A stretch of DNA of 64,000 bases from Viridibacterium sp047600765. Its GTDB lineage: Bacteria > Pseudomonadota > Gammaproteobacteria > Burkholderiales > Rhodocyclaceae. The notes beneath the pieces were generated by a model, which saw only the letters and a program-made list of their open reading frames with translations, was not told where the DNA came from and did not search any database. Below are positions 26,034 through 35,642 of the stretch, piece by piece. Position 1 is the first letter of the stretch, and each line of letters opens with the position of its first letter. Made by a program: the position numbers and the translations under genes. The stretch is taken from the NCBI GenBank assembly GCA_047600765.1, contig JASGKF010000002.1, positions 248,001 through 312,000 of the forward strand. Reading direction: 5' to 3'.

Positions 26034-27659
26034 TTACACGCGGAAGCGGTTCATCGAGACCTGCATGCTGTTGGCGACGCCCGCCAGGCTGTGCGCGGCT
26101 GAGCTGGTCGAGCCCGTGCTTGCGCTGATCTCTTCGGCATGCACCGCAATCTGCTCCACCCGGCTGGCGACGTCGGTCGAGGCCATGGATTGCTCGCGCA
26201 GGCCGGTGGCAATCTCGGCTACCAGTTCGGCGACATGGCGGGCGATGCCGCGCAATTCTTCGACCGAAGCCCCGGCCGTGTTGGCCAGTGCGACACCCTG
26301 GTTGACGGAGCTGACGCCGTGCTGGATCTCGGTGACGGCGTCACGCGTCGACACCTGGATGGTGTTGATCATCTGGCTGATCTCGGCGGTGGACTGCGAG
26401 GTGCGTTCAGCCAGCTTGCGCACTTCGTCGGCTACCACGGCAAAGCCGCGGCCCTGTTCGCCGGCGCGCGCCGCCTCGATGGCGGCATTCAGTGCCAGCA
26501 GGTTGGTCTGGTCGGCAATCTCGCGGATCACCACGATGATGTTGGAGATGCGCGCCGACTGGCCCTCCAGCTCGGCAATGCGCGCGGCGGCCGCGCTGAC
26601 GACCTGGGCCAGGCGCTGGATCTCGTTGACCACGCTGTGGATCGTCTGCGCACCTTCGCCAGCCTTGCGGTCGGCTTCGGCGGCTAGATTGCTGGCGTCG
26701 GTGGTGTTGTCCGACACGTGCGTGATCGACACGGTCAGCTCTTCGATATTGGCCGCAATGGCCGAGGCCGCCGAGCTCTGCGCCTGGCTGCTCTGCTCCA
26801 TGTGGCGCACGTTTTCGCTGAGCTGGCGCGACGCGGCTGCCACCTCGTCAGACTGCTTGCGACTCTCGGCGACCGAGCTGCGCAAGGCGTCGCGCATGTG
26901 GCGCATGGCATCGGTCAGCTTGCCGATCTCGTCGCTGCTGCCGGGCGGGATGTCCGTGCTCAGATCGCCATCGGCGATGCGGCGCGTCAGGGTTACGGCG
27001 GTGTTGAGACGGGTTGAGACCTGATTGGCGAACCAAAGCGAGAAGGCGATGGCGATGACAGTGGACAGCAGCAGGGCGATCCAGGCACCGGTGTTGGCCG
27101 TCTTGCCGGCCGAGCGTGCCGATTCGGCGCGCGAGGCGGCTTCGTCCTGCTTGTACTTTTCCAGCGCATCCGTGGCGTCACGCACGGCGTTGGCGAGCTT
27201 CACCCAGTCGGTTTTCTGCAAGGCGACAGCCTGCTCACGGTTGCCGGCCTGCACGAGCGAGACGGCCTTGTCGACAGCCTCGCGATAGGTCGTTGCCGCG
27301 CCGCGAATGTCGCCCAGCAGCTTGCGATCAGTGTCGTCGTCGATGAGCTTTTCCTGCTCACCCAGCTCCTGTTGCAGCTTGCCATCCAGATCCTTGAGCG
27401 AGCTCACGAGCTTTTCGCGGTCGGCATCGGACTCGGCGAGCATGAACTCCAGGCTGCGCACGCGGTAGCGCAGGCGCAGTTGGGAAATGGAGGAGGCCGA
27501 GCGCAGCGACTGGACGGAGTTTTTCGCCAGATCTTCCGCTTCATCGTTGATGTGGCTGATCTGGTAGACGCAGAACAGCAGGGCGAAGACGAGGGCACCA
27601 CTGCAGACCAGGAAGTTGAGTCCGAGCTTGCCCCGGAATGTCAGTTGATCGAACCACAT
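26034..27659 (-). CDS. Methyl-accepting chemotaxis protein (4HB sensor)
   Basis: A 541-residue inner-membrane chemoreceptor. An N-terminal helix (residues ~10-30) is followed by a helical periplasmic domain of about 150 residues, a second helix, HAMP, and a cytoplasmic signalling domain with the hairpin tip IVVIREIADQTNLLALNAAIEAARAGEQGRGFAVVADEVRKLAERT, which contacts CheA/CheW. No C-terminal NWETF pentapeptide is present. The start is set at MWFDQLTFRG; the open frame extends 69 codons upstream, but those codons have no family features. The ligand cannot be predicted. It stands alone. Confidence 0.92.
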   Translation of the reverse strand: MWFDQLTFRGKLGLNFLVCSGALVFALLFCVYQISHINDEAEDLAKNSVQSLRSASSISQLRLRYRVRSLEFMLAESDADREKLVSSLKDLDGKLQQELGEQEKLIDDDTDRKLLGDIRGAATTYREAVDKAVSLVQAGNREQAVALQKTDWVKLANAVRDATDALEKYKQDEAASRAESARSAGKTANTGAWIALLLSTVIAIAFSLWFANQVSTRLNTAVTLTRRIADGDLSTDIPPGSSDEIGKLTDAMRHMRDALRSSVAESRKQSDEVAAASRQLSENVRHMEQSSQAQSSAASAIAANIEELTVSITHVSDNTTDASNLAAEADRKAGEGAQTIHSVVNEIQRLAQVVSAAAARIAELEGQSARISNIIVVIREIADQTNLLALNAAIEAARAGEQGRGFAVVADEVRKLAERTSQSTAEISQMINTIQVSTRDAVTEIQHGVSSVNQGVALANTAGASVEELRGIARHVAELVAEIATGLREQSMASTDVASRVEQIAVHAEEISASTGSTSSAAHSLAGVANSMQVSMNRFRV

Positions 27660-27792
27660 GATGAAGCCTCTCTGTTGTGCCAGGCAGCACGCGCCACCGG
27701 GTCGTTCTTTGCGTGAATGTGTATCGGCACCCGTTTCATGCAACTTGAATTTTTGTATGCAATTTTCGTTATGGCTTGACTTCGGTACATTG

Positions 27793-27822
27793 TTGACAAT
27801 AATGACTGACCGGTTAGTCATT
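27793..27822 (+). promoter_or_regulatory. TetR operator-promoter upstream of the efflux operon
   Basis: TTGACA at 27793-27798 looks like a consensus -35 box. Right after it, 27801-27822 is a 22-base near-perfect palindrome with half-sites AATGACT and AGTCATT around ACCGGT. Such sites overlapping the promoter are typical TetR operators, and a tetR gene lies in the operon. Binding would block RNA polymerase. Confidence 0.82.
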
Positions 27823-27836
27823 AATTGAGGTGTGCC

Positions 27837-28262
27837 ATGTCCGGCTTCCTTCTTCCCTGGTTGCATTTCCTCGCCATCGGCGGGCTCGTGATGGTGCTTT
27901 TCGGCGAATGGGCCACGCTGCGCGGGCGTATCGAAGGGCCGCGACTGGCCTTCCTGCTGCAGTTGGACCTCGCCTACATGCTGTTCGCCGGCCTCGTGCT
28001 AGCCACCGGTCTGGCGCGGGTATTTGCTGGCGACAAGCCCGGGGCCTACTACGGCGGCAATCCCGTGTTCCACGCCAAGATGGGCCTGTTCGTGCTGATC
28101 GGCCTGATCTCCATCGTGCCGACCCTCAGCTTCTTCCGCTGGCGCAAGGCGGGTGGGGCCGACGAGGCGGTGGTGGCCAGGACCCGCCGCTGGGTAACTG
28201 CCGAGCTGCTGTTGCTGCCGCTGCTGCCCCTGTGCGGCGCCGTGCTGGCCAGGGGGTGGTGA
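27837..28262 (+). CDS. DUF2214 family membrane protein
   Basis: A 141-residue protein with four predicted membrane helices and short loops (FLHFLAIGG, LAYMLFAGL, FHAKMGLFVLIGLISI, LLLLPLLPLCGAVLA), matching DUF2214 as I know it. A GAGG Shine-Dalgarno precedes ATG 27837. It is the first gene of the TetR-controlled run and overlaps tetR by one base (TGATG). Its role in the efflux operon is unknown. Confidence 0.8.
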   Translation: MSGFLLPWLHFLAIGGLVMVLFGEWATLRGRIEGPRLAFLLQLDLAYMLFAGLVLATGLARVFAGDKPGAYYGGNPVFHAKMGLFVLIGLISIVPTLSFFRWRKAGGADEAVVARTRRWVTAELLLLPLLPLCGAVLARGW

Positions 28263-28900
28263 TGGCCACAGCGAAAACCGGCGTGCGCCAGCGCCGCAAG
28301 GATGCGCGACCGGCCGAGATGGTCGAGGCGGCGCTCGATGTGTTCGCCGAGCGGGGCTTCGCGGCGACGCGGCTGGAAGAGATTGCTGATCGCGTGGGCG
28401 TCTCGAAAGGCACGCTGTACCTCTACTTCGACAGCAAGGAAGCCCTCTTCAAAGCCGTGGTGGAAGGCGGTTTCGTGCCGGCGCTGGCCGAGGGCGAGGC
28501 CTTGCTGGAAGCCGGCAAGGAAGACCCGGAGCGCCTGCTGCGCGAGCTGTTGCGCGGCTGGTGGGACCTCGTCGGCAATACGCGTCTGGCGGGCATCGCC
28601 AAGCTGATGATCGCCGAGTCGAGCAATTTCCCCGAGCTGACCGAGCACTACCGCCAGAACGTCATCGAGCGCGGCCATCGTCTGATGGTGGCGGTGCTGG
28701 AGCTGGGCATGGCGCGCGGCGTGTTCCGCCGCCAATCCACCGAGCTGCTGTGCCACGTGGCCTTTGCGCCGATGTTGATGGCCAGCCTGTGGCGCCAGTC
28801 CTTCGGCATGTGCTGCAAGGAAGACATGAATTACGACGACTACATCGCCATGCACCTCGACCTGTTGATGCGTGGCTTGCTGCAGGAGAAATCGCAATGA
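28262..28900 (+). CDS. TetR-family transcriptional regulator
   Basis: A 212-residue repressor. The N-terminal helix-turn-helix is around residues 20-60 (AERGFAATRLEEIADRVGVSKGTLYLYFDSKEALF), and the C-terminal part is a ligand-binding helical domain. It sits in an operon with the RND genes and overlaps the adaptor start by four bases. It most likely represses the operon through the palindrome at 27801-27822. The inducer is unknown. Confidence 0.92.
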   Translation: MATAKTGVRQRRKDARPAEMVEAALDVFAERGFAATRLEEIADRVGVSKGTLYLYFDSKEALFKAVVEGGFVPALAEGEALLEAGKEDPERLLRELLRGWWDLVGNTRLAGIAKLMIAESSNFPELTEHYRQNVIERGHRLMVAVLELGMARGVFRRQSTELLCHVAFAPMLMASLWRQSFGMCCKEDMNYDDYIAMHLDLLMRGLLQEKSQ

Positions 28901-29997
28901 AGGCCTGGTTGATCGTGGGGGGCGCGTTGGCGCTGGTGGCTTGCAGCAAGCACGAGGCACCTGCGCCGCAGGCGCGGCCGGTGATCGTGCAGACGATTGA
29001 AGAGGGCGGCGCGCAGCAGGCGGCGCTGTACTCGGGCGAGGTGCGCGCGCGGCAGGAGGGCGACCTCGCCTTCCGCATCGCCGGCAAGATCGTCGAGCGC
29101 CGCATCAGTGCCGGGCAGAGCGTGCACAAGGGCCAGGTGCTGGCGCGGCTCGACGCGCAGGACGTAGCGCTGTCGGCGCAGGCGGCGGCTTCGACCGTGA
29201 AGGCGGCTGAAGCCGATGCGGCACTCGCGCGCGCTGAGCTGGAGCGCGCCGAAGGCCTGTTTGCGCAACGCTTCATCAGCCAGAGCGCCCTCGATACGCG
29301 GCGCAGCCAGTACCAGGCGACGCAGGCGCGACTGCAGCAGGCGAAGGATCAGGCGGCCGTCTCCGGCAACCAGGTGCGTTATGCCGAGCTGGTGGCAGAT
29401 CGCGATGGCGTGGTGACGGCCATGAACGTGGAAGTGGGCCAGGTCGTCGCGGCCGGGCAGGCGGTTTTGCGACTGGCCGACCCGGCGAGCCGTGAGGCGC
29501 TGATCTGGGTACCCGAGTCGCGCGTGGCGGCGCTGCGCATCGGTGACGATGCCTTGGTGCGGCCCTGGAACGCGCAGGACGTGACCCTGCCCGGCAAGGT
29601 GCGTGAGATCGCCGGCACGGCCGACAGCAGCACGCGCACATTCGCTGTGCGCGTGGCGGTGAGTGGTGCGGATGAGCGCATGCCGCTGGGTTCGACCGTG
29701 GCGGTGGGTTTCCTCAAGGATGGCAAGACGGCGCGTGCCGAAGGCGGCATCCGTCTGCCGCTGGCCGCTGTCGTGCAACGCGAGGGGCAGGCCAGTGTGT
29801 GGGTGTTGGGCAAAGACAACACGCCGCAGGTGCGTGCTGTTGACGTGGCCGCCTTCCGCGACCACGAGGCGCTGATCCGCAAGGGTCTGGCGCCGGGCGA
29901 GCGCGTGGTGGTGGTCGGTGCGCATGTGCTCAAGGAAGGCATGGCTCTGCGGCCCGTCGAGCAGAGTGCGCCGGTGGCGCTGGACGTGTTGCGCTGA
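28897..29997 (+). CDS. RND efflux periplasmic adaptor lipoprotein
   Basis: A 366-residue membrane-fusion protein. The lipobox is LALVAC (about residue 16), then a barrel-sandwich hybrid (AGKIVERRISAGQSVHKGQVLARLD), a coiled-coil hairpin and beta-barrel, ending in the membrane-proximal domain. It links the RND permease to an outer-membrane TolC-type channel. The next gene is the RND pump, starting eight bases after its stop. Confidence 0.93.
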   Translation: MKAWLIVGGALALVACSKHEAPAPQARPVIVQTIEEGGAQQAALYSGEVRARQEGDLAFRIAGKIVERRISAGQSVHKGQVLARLDAQDVALSAQAAASTVKAAEADAALARAELERAEGLFAQRFISQSALDTRRSQYQATQARLQQAKDQAAVSGNQVRYAELVADRDGVVTAMNVEVGQVVAAGQAVLRLADPASREALIWVPESRVAALRIGDDALVRPWNAQDVTLPGKVREIAGTADSSTRTFAVRVAVSGADERMPLGSTVAVGFLKDGKTARAEGGIRLPLAAVVQREGQASVWVLGKDNTPQVRAVDVAAFRDHEALIRKGLAPGERVVVVGAHVLKEGMALRPVEQSAPVALDVLR

Positions 29998-30004
29998 GGC
30001 CGGG

Positions 30005-33000
30005 ATGAACTCATCTTCCAACAAGTCTTCTTTCAATCTCTCCGAATGGGGCCTGCGCCACCCGCAGCTGGTGCTGTTCTTCATGCTGGTGCTGACCCTC
30101 ATCGGTCTGGGCGCCTACACGAAGCTGGGGCAGAGCGAAGACCCGCCCTTCACCTTCAAGGTGATGGTGGTGCGCACCAACTGGCCCGGCGCGAGTGCGC
30201 GCGAGGTCGAGCAGCAGGTGACCGACCGCATCGAGGCCAAGCTGCGCGAGAGCGCCGACATCGACATCCTGTCGAGCTATTCGCGGCCCGGTGAGTCGCT
30301 GGTGATCGTGCAGGCTCACGACTCCCTGCCATCGGGCAAGATGCCCGAGATCTGGTACCAGGTGCGCAAGAAGATCGGCGACATCCGCGCGCAGATGCCG
30401 ACTGGCGTGAATGGCCCGTATTTCAACGACGAGTTCGGCGACACCTACGGCAACATCTTCGCGCTGGTCGGCGACGGTCTCAGCTACGCCGAGCTCAAGC
30501 GGCACGCCGATGCGATCCGCGCCGAACTGGTGCGCATCAAGGACGTCGGCAAGGTCAGCTTCTTCGGCGAGCAGGAAGAGCGCGTCTTCGTCGAGTTCTC
30601 GGCCGCACGGCTCGCCAATGCCGGTGTCGATCCGCGCGTGCTGGCGCAGCAGATCGGCGAGCAGAATGCCAAGCTCGGCAGTGGTTATTTCGAGCTGCAC
30701 GATGAGCGTGTCTACCTGCGCCCGGTGGGCGAGTACGACTCGCTCGACGATCTGCGCAACCTGCCGATCCGCGTCGCGGGCCGCACCATCCGCCTGCGTG
30801 ACCTCGCCGAGGTGAAGCGCGGCTACATCGACCCGCCGCGCGACAAGATGCGCTTCATGGGCCACGAGGCACTGGGCATAGGCGTGGCGATGCGCGAGGG
30901 GGGCGACATCATCGCCCTGGGGCAGCAGCTCGACAGCGTTGCAGCGCGCATCAGCGAACAGTTGCCGGTGGGTGTGCGCCTCGAACGTGTGGCCGACCAG
31001 CCGCGTGCCGTGCGTGCGTCGGTGAGTGACTTCGTGCATTCGCTGGCCGAGGCCGTGATCATCGTGCTGGCGGTGAGCCTGCTGTCGCTGGGCCTGCGCA
31101 CGGGCATCGTGGTGGCAATCTCGATCCCGGTGGTGCTGGCGATCACCTTCCTGCTCATGCAGGTCTTCGGCATCGGCCTGCACAAGATCTCGCTGGGTGC
31201 GCTGATCCTCGCGCTGGGCTTGCTGGTCGATGACGCCATCATTGCCGTCGAGATGATGGCGACCAAGATCGAGCAGGGTTGGGCGCGCACGAAAGCGGCG
31301 AGCTTTGCCTACACCTCGACGGCTATGCCCATGCTGTCGGGCACGCTGGTAACGGCGGCGGGCTTCCTGCCCATCGCCACGGCAGCGTCGTTGACGGGCG
31401 AATACACGCGTTCGATCTTCCAGGTGACCGTGATCGCGCTGCTGGTCTCGTGGGTGGCGGCGGTGTTGTTCGTGCCCTTCATCGGTTACTACCTGTTGCC
31501 CGAGCATGACGGGCATGCGCCCAAGGCGTCGTTGTTCACGCGTTTGCTGCGCAAGCTGCGTCCGTCGGCTACGCCGGCGGTGGTGCCTGAATCGGCCCCC
31601 GAGCCTGCGCCACGCACTCACGACGAACACGACATCTACGCCAGCGGCTTCTACGCGGCTTTCCGCAACATGGTGGAGTTCTGCGTGGCGCGGCGCTGGT
31701 GGGTGATCGCCGCAACCGTGGTGACTTTCATCGTGTCGATGTGGGGCTTCGGCCTGGTGCCGCAGCAGTTCTTCCCGGACTCCACGCGCCCCGAGCTGCT
31801 GGTCGATCTCAAGCTGGCGCAGGGCTCGTCGTACCAGGCGGTGGAGCGCGCCGTTCTGCGGTTCGAGGCCGAGCTGGCGAAGCAGCCGGGTATCGAGAAC
31901 TACGTCGCCTACGTCGGCAACGGCAGTCCGCGCTTCTACCTGCCGCTGGACCAGAAGCTGCCGCAGGCCAACTTCGCGCAGTTCGTCATCCTCACCAAGG
32001 GGCAGACCGAACGTGAGGTTTTGCGCAGTCATCTGATCAAGCTGTTCGCCAGCGATTACGCCGAGCTGCGCGCGTCGATCAACCGGCTGGAGAACGGCCC
32101 GCCGGTGGGCTTCCCGGTGCAGTACCGCGTCAGCGGGCCTGACCACAAGGAGATCCAGCGCATTGCCAGCGCGGTGCAGGCGGCGATGGTCTCGCACAGC
32201 GAGCTCTCCAACGTGCAGAAGGAGTGGGAGGACGCGTCCAAGGTCGTGCGGCTGAACATCGACACCGAAAAGGCGCGCATGGCAGGCGTGTCGCGGCAGG
32301 ACCTGCAGAACCTCTTTGCGGGCATCCTCAACGGCGCCAAGGTCAGCGAGTTCCGTGATGGCATCGAAAGCATTTCGGTCAACCTGCGCGCCGAGCGGCG
32401 TGATGCCAACCTGACCTGGTTCTACGAGATGACGGTGCCGGTGGGCACGGGGCGCGGCCTGCCGCTGTCGCAGATCGCCACGCTGGAGTACGGCTTCGAG
32501 CCCGGCATCCTGTGGCGTCGCAATCGTCTGCCGGTGGTGACCGTGAAGGCCAACCTGTACGGCACGATGCAGCCGGCGCAGGTGGTCAAGGAGCTGGCGC
32601 CGCAGATGGAGAAGATCCGCGCGGCCTTGCCGCTGGGTTACCACCTCGACACGGGCGGTGCGGTGGAGGAGAGCGCCAAGGGCGGCAGCTCGGTCGCCGC
32701 CGGCGTGCCGCTGTTCCTGCTGGTGGTGCTGACCGTGCTGATGCTGCAGCTGCAGAACTTCTCTCGCGTGGCCATGGTGCTGCTGACGGCGCCGCTGGGC
32801 ATGGTGGGGGTGACGGCGGCTCTGCTGCTGTTCAACAAGCCCTTCGGCTTCGTGGCCATGCTGGGGACCATCGCGCTGTCGGGCATGATCATGCGCAACT
32901 CGGTGATCCTCATCGACCAGATCGACCAGGACGAAAAGGCCGGCGTGCCGCGCTGGCAGGCCATCGTCGAGGCGACGGTGCGGCGCTTCCGCCCCATCAT

Positions 33001-33163
33001 GCTGACTGCCGCTGCGGCCATCCTGGCGATGATCCCGCTGACGCGCAGCGCCTTCTTCGGCCCCATGGCGGTGGCCATCATGGGCGGCCTGACGGTGGCG
33101 ACGGTGCTGACCCTGTTCTTCCTGCCGGCGCTTTACGCGGCGTGGTATCGAGTGCGGCAATGA
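30005..33163 (+). CDS. RND family efflux permease
   Basis: A 1052-residue inner-membrane RND transporter with a first helix near residues 20-37, a large periplasmic porter/docking domain, a central bundle with LLVDDAIIAVEMM carrying the conserved acidic residues, a second periplasmic domain and a final bundle of helices (MLGTIALSGMIMRNSVILIDQID). Its GLGAYTKLGQSEDPPF N-terminus resembles the AcrB/multidrug family rather than CusA; substrates cannot be given. Start ATG 30005; the frame further upstream lies inside the adaptor gene. The tolC gene lies 1.1 kb downstream, separated by two other genes. Confidence 0.92.
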   Translation: MNSSSNKSSFNLSEWGLRHPQLVLFFMLVLTLIGLGAYTKLGQSEDPPFTFKVMVVRTNWPGASAREVEQQVTDRIEAKLRESADIDILSSYSRPGESLVIVQAHDSLPSGKMPEIWYQVRKKIGDIRAQMPTGVNGPYFNDEFGDTYGNIFALVGDGLSYAELKRHADAIRAELVRIKDVGKVSFFGEQEERVFVEFSAARLANAGVDPRVLAQQIGEQNAKLGSGYFELHDERVYLRPVGEYDSLDDLRNLPIRVAGRTIRLRDLAEVKRGYIDPPRDKMRFMGHEALGIGVAMREGGDIIALGQQLDSVAARISEQLPVGVRLERVADQPRAVRASVSDFVHSLAEAVIIVLAVSLLSLGLRTGIVVAISIPVVLAITFLLMQVFGIGLHKISLGALILALGLLVDDAIIAVEMMATKIEQGWARTKAASFAYTSTAMPMLSGTLVTAAGFLPIATAASLTGEYTRSIFQVTVIALLVSWVAAVLFVPFIGYYLLPEHDGHAPKASLFTRLLRKLRPSATPAVVPESAPEPAPRTHDEHDIYASGFYAAFRNMVEFCVARRWWVIAATVVTFIVSMWGFGLVPQQFFPDSTRPELLVDLKLAQGSSYQAVERAVLRFEAELAKQPGIENYVAYVGNGSPRFYLPLDQKLPQANFAQFVILTKGQTEREVLRSHLIKLFASDYAELRASINRLENGPPVGFPVQYRVSGPDHKEIQRIASAVQAAMVSHSELSNVQKEWEDASKVVRLNIDTEKARMAGVSRQDLQNLFAGILNGAKVSEFRDGIESISVNLRAERRDANLTWFYEMTVPVGTGRGLPLSQIATLEYGFEPGILWRRNRLPVVTVKANLYGTMQPAQVVKELAPQMEKIRAALPLGYHLDTGGAVEESAKGGSSVAAGVPLFLLVVLTVLMLQLQNFSRVAMVLLTAPLGMVGVTAALLLFNKPFGFVAMLGTIALSGMIMRNSVILIDQIDQDEKAGVPRWQAIVEATVRRFRPIMLTAAAAILAMIPLTRSAFFGPMAVAIMGGLTVATVLTLFFLPALYAAWYRVRQ

Positions 33164-33217
33164 AGCGGGTAAAATCGCGCAAACACCGCATCGCCCAACC
33201 TTTTTGAAGGAAGCACC

Positions 33218-33868
33218 ATGGATTTTGAACAGGCCCGTTTCAACATGATCGAACAGCAAATCCGCCCCTGGGATGTGCTGGATCAGGACGTGCTCGACGC
33301 CCTGCGCCTCGTGCAGCGTGAGCTGTTCGTCGCGCCGGCCCAGCAGGCGCTGGCCTTTGCCGACGTCGAGCTGCCGATGGCCTGCGGGCAATGCCTCCTG
33401 CCACCCAAGATCGAAGCCAGGGCCTTGCAGGCGCTGGCTGTGCGCCCCGGCGACAGCATTCTCGAGGTGGGGGCAGGCAGTGGCCACATGGCCGCCCTGC
33501 TGGCCGCGCGCGGTGAATGGGTGCGCAGCATCGAGATCGAACCGGAACTGGTCAGTCTCGCGGCCGGCAACCTCGCGCGTAACGGCGTCAACAACGTGAT
33601 TGTCGAAGAGGGTGACGGCCTTGCCGGCTGGGCCAGCGGTGCGCCTTACGATGTGATCATGGTGTCGGGCGGCGTGACCGAAGTGCCGGCCGTGCTGGTA
33701 GAACAGCTGAAGGCCGGTGGTCGCCTGTTCGCCTTCGTTGGCAAAGCCCCGCTGCAACAGGGCGTGCTGCTGCACAAGCAGGCCGATGGCACGGTGACGC
33801 GCCGCGTGATCATCGAAACCCTGGTGACGCCCCTGCGCAATGGCGCAGCACAGGCGTTTGCATTCTGA
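33218..33868 (+). CDS. Protein-L-isoaspartate O-methyltransferase family protein
   Basis: A 216-residue SAM-dependent methyltransferase of the PCMT type. The N-terminal helix (MIEQQIRPWDVLD), SAM motif LEVGAGSGHMAALLA and acidic SIEIEPEL follow the family pattern. It lacks the typical N-terminal SGxG-type catalytic signature that I would want to see before calling it a repair enzyme. Its place between RND and tolC genes is seen in other proteobacteria. Start and AAGGAAG ribosome site are clear. Confidence 0.82.
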   Translation: MDFEQARFNMIEQQIRPWDVLDQDVLDALRLVQRELFVAPAQQALAFADVELPMACGQCLLPPKIEARALQALAVRPGDSILEVGAGSGHMAALLAARGEWVRSIEIEPELVSLAAGNLARNGVNNVIVEEGDGLAGWASGAPYDVIMVSGGVTEVPAVLVEQLKAGGRLFAFVGKAPLQQGVLLHKQADGTVTRRVIIETLVTPLRNGAAQAFAF

Positions 33869-34200
33869 TGGCGGCCGTGACCCCCATCAGCGCCAGCGAT
33901 CTGGCCGGCTGGTTGCAGGACGCTTCGCGCCCGGCGCCCTTGCTGCTTGACGTGCGCGAGCCGCATGAGTTCGCCTATTGCGCGATTACCGGTGCGCAGT
34001 CCATGCCCATGGGCACCGTGCCCGGCCAGGTCGATGCGCTGGATGCGGAGCGCGAGATCGTGTGCATCTGCCACCACGGCATGCGCAGCATGCAGGTGGC
34101 GATGTTCCTGGCCTCGCGTGGCTTCGACAAGCTCTACAACCTCAGCGGTGGCGTGCATGCCTGGGCGCAGCAGGTGGATCCTGCAATGCCGACCTATTGA
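33868..34200 (+). CDS. Rhodanese-like sulfurtransferase
   Basis: A 110-residue single-domain rhodanese with DVREPHEF and the active-site Cys in CHHGMRS. Such proteins transfer sulfane sulfur or act as thiol redox partners. Its start overlaps the stop of the preceding gene by one base, so the two are coupled. Confidence 0.9.
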   Translation: MAAVTPISASDLAGWLQDASRPAPLLLDVREPHEFAYCAITGAQSMPMGTVPGQVDALDAEREIVCICHHGMRSMQVAMFLASRGFDKLYNLSGGVHAWAQQVDPAMPTY

Positions 34201-34306
34201 TGTTTGCCGTTACAAACTGTCGCTAATTCGCCGGAAGTCAGCGGGCTTTTCGTCGTTAGAATGCCCCCGTAGCTCAAGATAAAACTACTCACGGGAGACC
34301 GGATTG

Positions 34307-35620
34307 ATGAAACGCATCGCTACAGCAGTACTGCTGGCTTGTGGGGCCCTGAGCGTCCACGCGGCCGATCTGCTGGAGATCTATCGGGACGCGCTGGCCA
34401 GCGATGCGCAGTTCGCTTCTGCCCGGGCGCTGTATGAAGCCAACCAGGAAAAAGGCCCGCAAGGTCGCGCCGGCATGCTGCCGACGATCAACCTGACGGG
34501 CAACACGAGCTACACCTGGGCCGACACCATCCTCGCCGAGCCGCGCAGCTACAACTACAACACCAACGCCTACCAGGTGCAGCTGGTGCAGCCGATCTTC
34601 CGCTGGCAGAACATCGAGGCGTATCGCCAGGGCAACCTGCAGGTCGATGTGGCCGAGGCGCAGTTCCTGACGGCGCGTAACGATCTGGCCCTGCGCGTGG
34701 CGCAGACCTATTTCGATGTGCTCTACGCCGAGGAAGTGCTGAATTCGGTGCAGGCGCTCAAGTCGGCGACGGCCGAGCAGCTGCAGCTGGCCAAGAAGAG
34801 TTTCGAGGTCGGCACCGTGACGGTGACAGACGTGAACGAGGCGCAGTCCAAGTACGATCTGGCTGCCGCACAGGAAATCGCCGCCCAGAATGATCTGGAC
34901 GTGAAGCGTCAGGCGCTGAGCCTGCTGTCGGGCAAGCCGCCGCAAAGCCTCGCGCGCCTGCGGCCCGGCGTGCAGATCTCGCCGCCGTTGCCAGCCAATA
35001 TCGATGACTGGGTCAGGGCCGCCGAGAAAAGCAATGCCACGGTGCAGGCTTCCACGCTCGCGGTGGAGATCGCCGAGCGCGACGTGGCCAAGGCCCGCGC
35101 GGGCCACCTGCCGACGCTGGACTTCGTGGCCAGCCACGGCAACACGCATGCAGGTCGCACCGGCAGCGTGAATACGCCTCCGAGCATGTCGCGCAACAAT
35201 CTGGTTGGTCTGCAACTGTCGGTGCCCATCTTCGCGGGTGGCGCGACGCAGTCGAAGGTGCGCGAAGCGCTGGCCCTCAAGACCAAGGCCGAGGCCGATC
35301 TGGAAACCCAGCGCCGCGTGGCCACCCAGGCTGCGCGTCAGGCCTATCTGGGCGTCACCAGCGGCATCGCACAGGTGCGGGGTTACGAGGCTGCTGTGGT
35401 GTCCAGTACCAGTGCAGTGGCGTCGAACAAGCTTGGTTACGAAGTGGGTGTGCGCATCAACATCGACGTGCTCAACGCGCAAAGCACCCTGGCTGACACG
35501 CAGCAGAAGCTCGCCAAGGCGCGCTACGACACCCTGGTCAACCAGCTCAAGCTGAAGGCTGCGGCTGGCCCGGTCGAGCAGGGCGACATCGAACAGGTCA
35601 ACGCGCTGCTGTCGAAGTAA
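34307..35620 (+). CDS. tolC: TolC-family outer membrane protein
   Basis: A 437-residue TolC-type outer-membrane channel with a cleavable signal peptide (ends at HA before ADLLEIYRDA). Two OEP repeats are visible, with the conserved QARQAYLGV and RINIDVLNAQ stretches. It serves as the exit duct for efflux pumps and type I secretion, and may work with the RND pump upstream. ATG 34307 was preferred over the TTG at 34304; the site CGGGAG precedes it. Confidence 0.92.
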   Translation: MKRIATAVLLACGALSVHAADLLEIYRDALASDAQFASARALYEANQEKGPQGRAGMLPTINLTGNTSYTWADTILAEPRSYNYNTNAYQVQLVQPIFRWQNIEAYRQGNLQVDVAEAQFLTARNDLALRVAQTYFDVLYAEEVLNSVQALKSATAEQLQLAKKSFEVGTVTVTDVNEAQSKYDLAAAQEIAAQNDLDVKRQALSLLSGKPPQSLARLRPGVQISPPLPANIDDWVRAAEKSNATVQASTLAVEIAERDVAKARAGHLPTLDFVASHGNTHAGRTGSVNTPPSMSRNNLVGLQLSVPIFAGGATQSKVREALALKTKAEADLETQRRVATQAARQAYLGVTSGIAQVRGYEAAVVSSTSAVASNKLGYEVGVRINIDVLNAQSTLADTQQKLAKARYDTLVNQLKLKAAAGPVEQGDIEQVNALLSK

Positions 35621-35642
35621 GCGCGTTCTGTCGAAGTGGTAA

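Noticed and set aside
30011..33775. A 1254-codon minus-strand frame across the RND and PCMT genes
   Set aside because: It spans two clearly coding plus-strand genes and has the His/Arg-rich composition typical of antisense reading.
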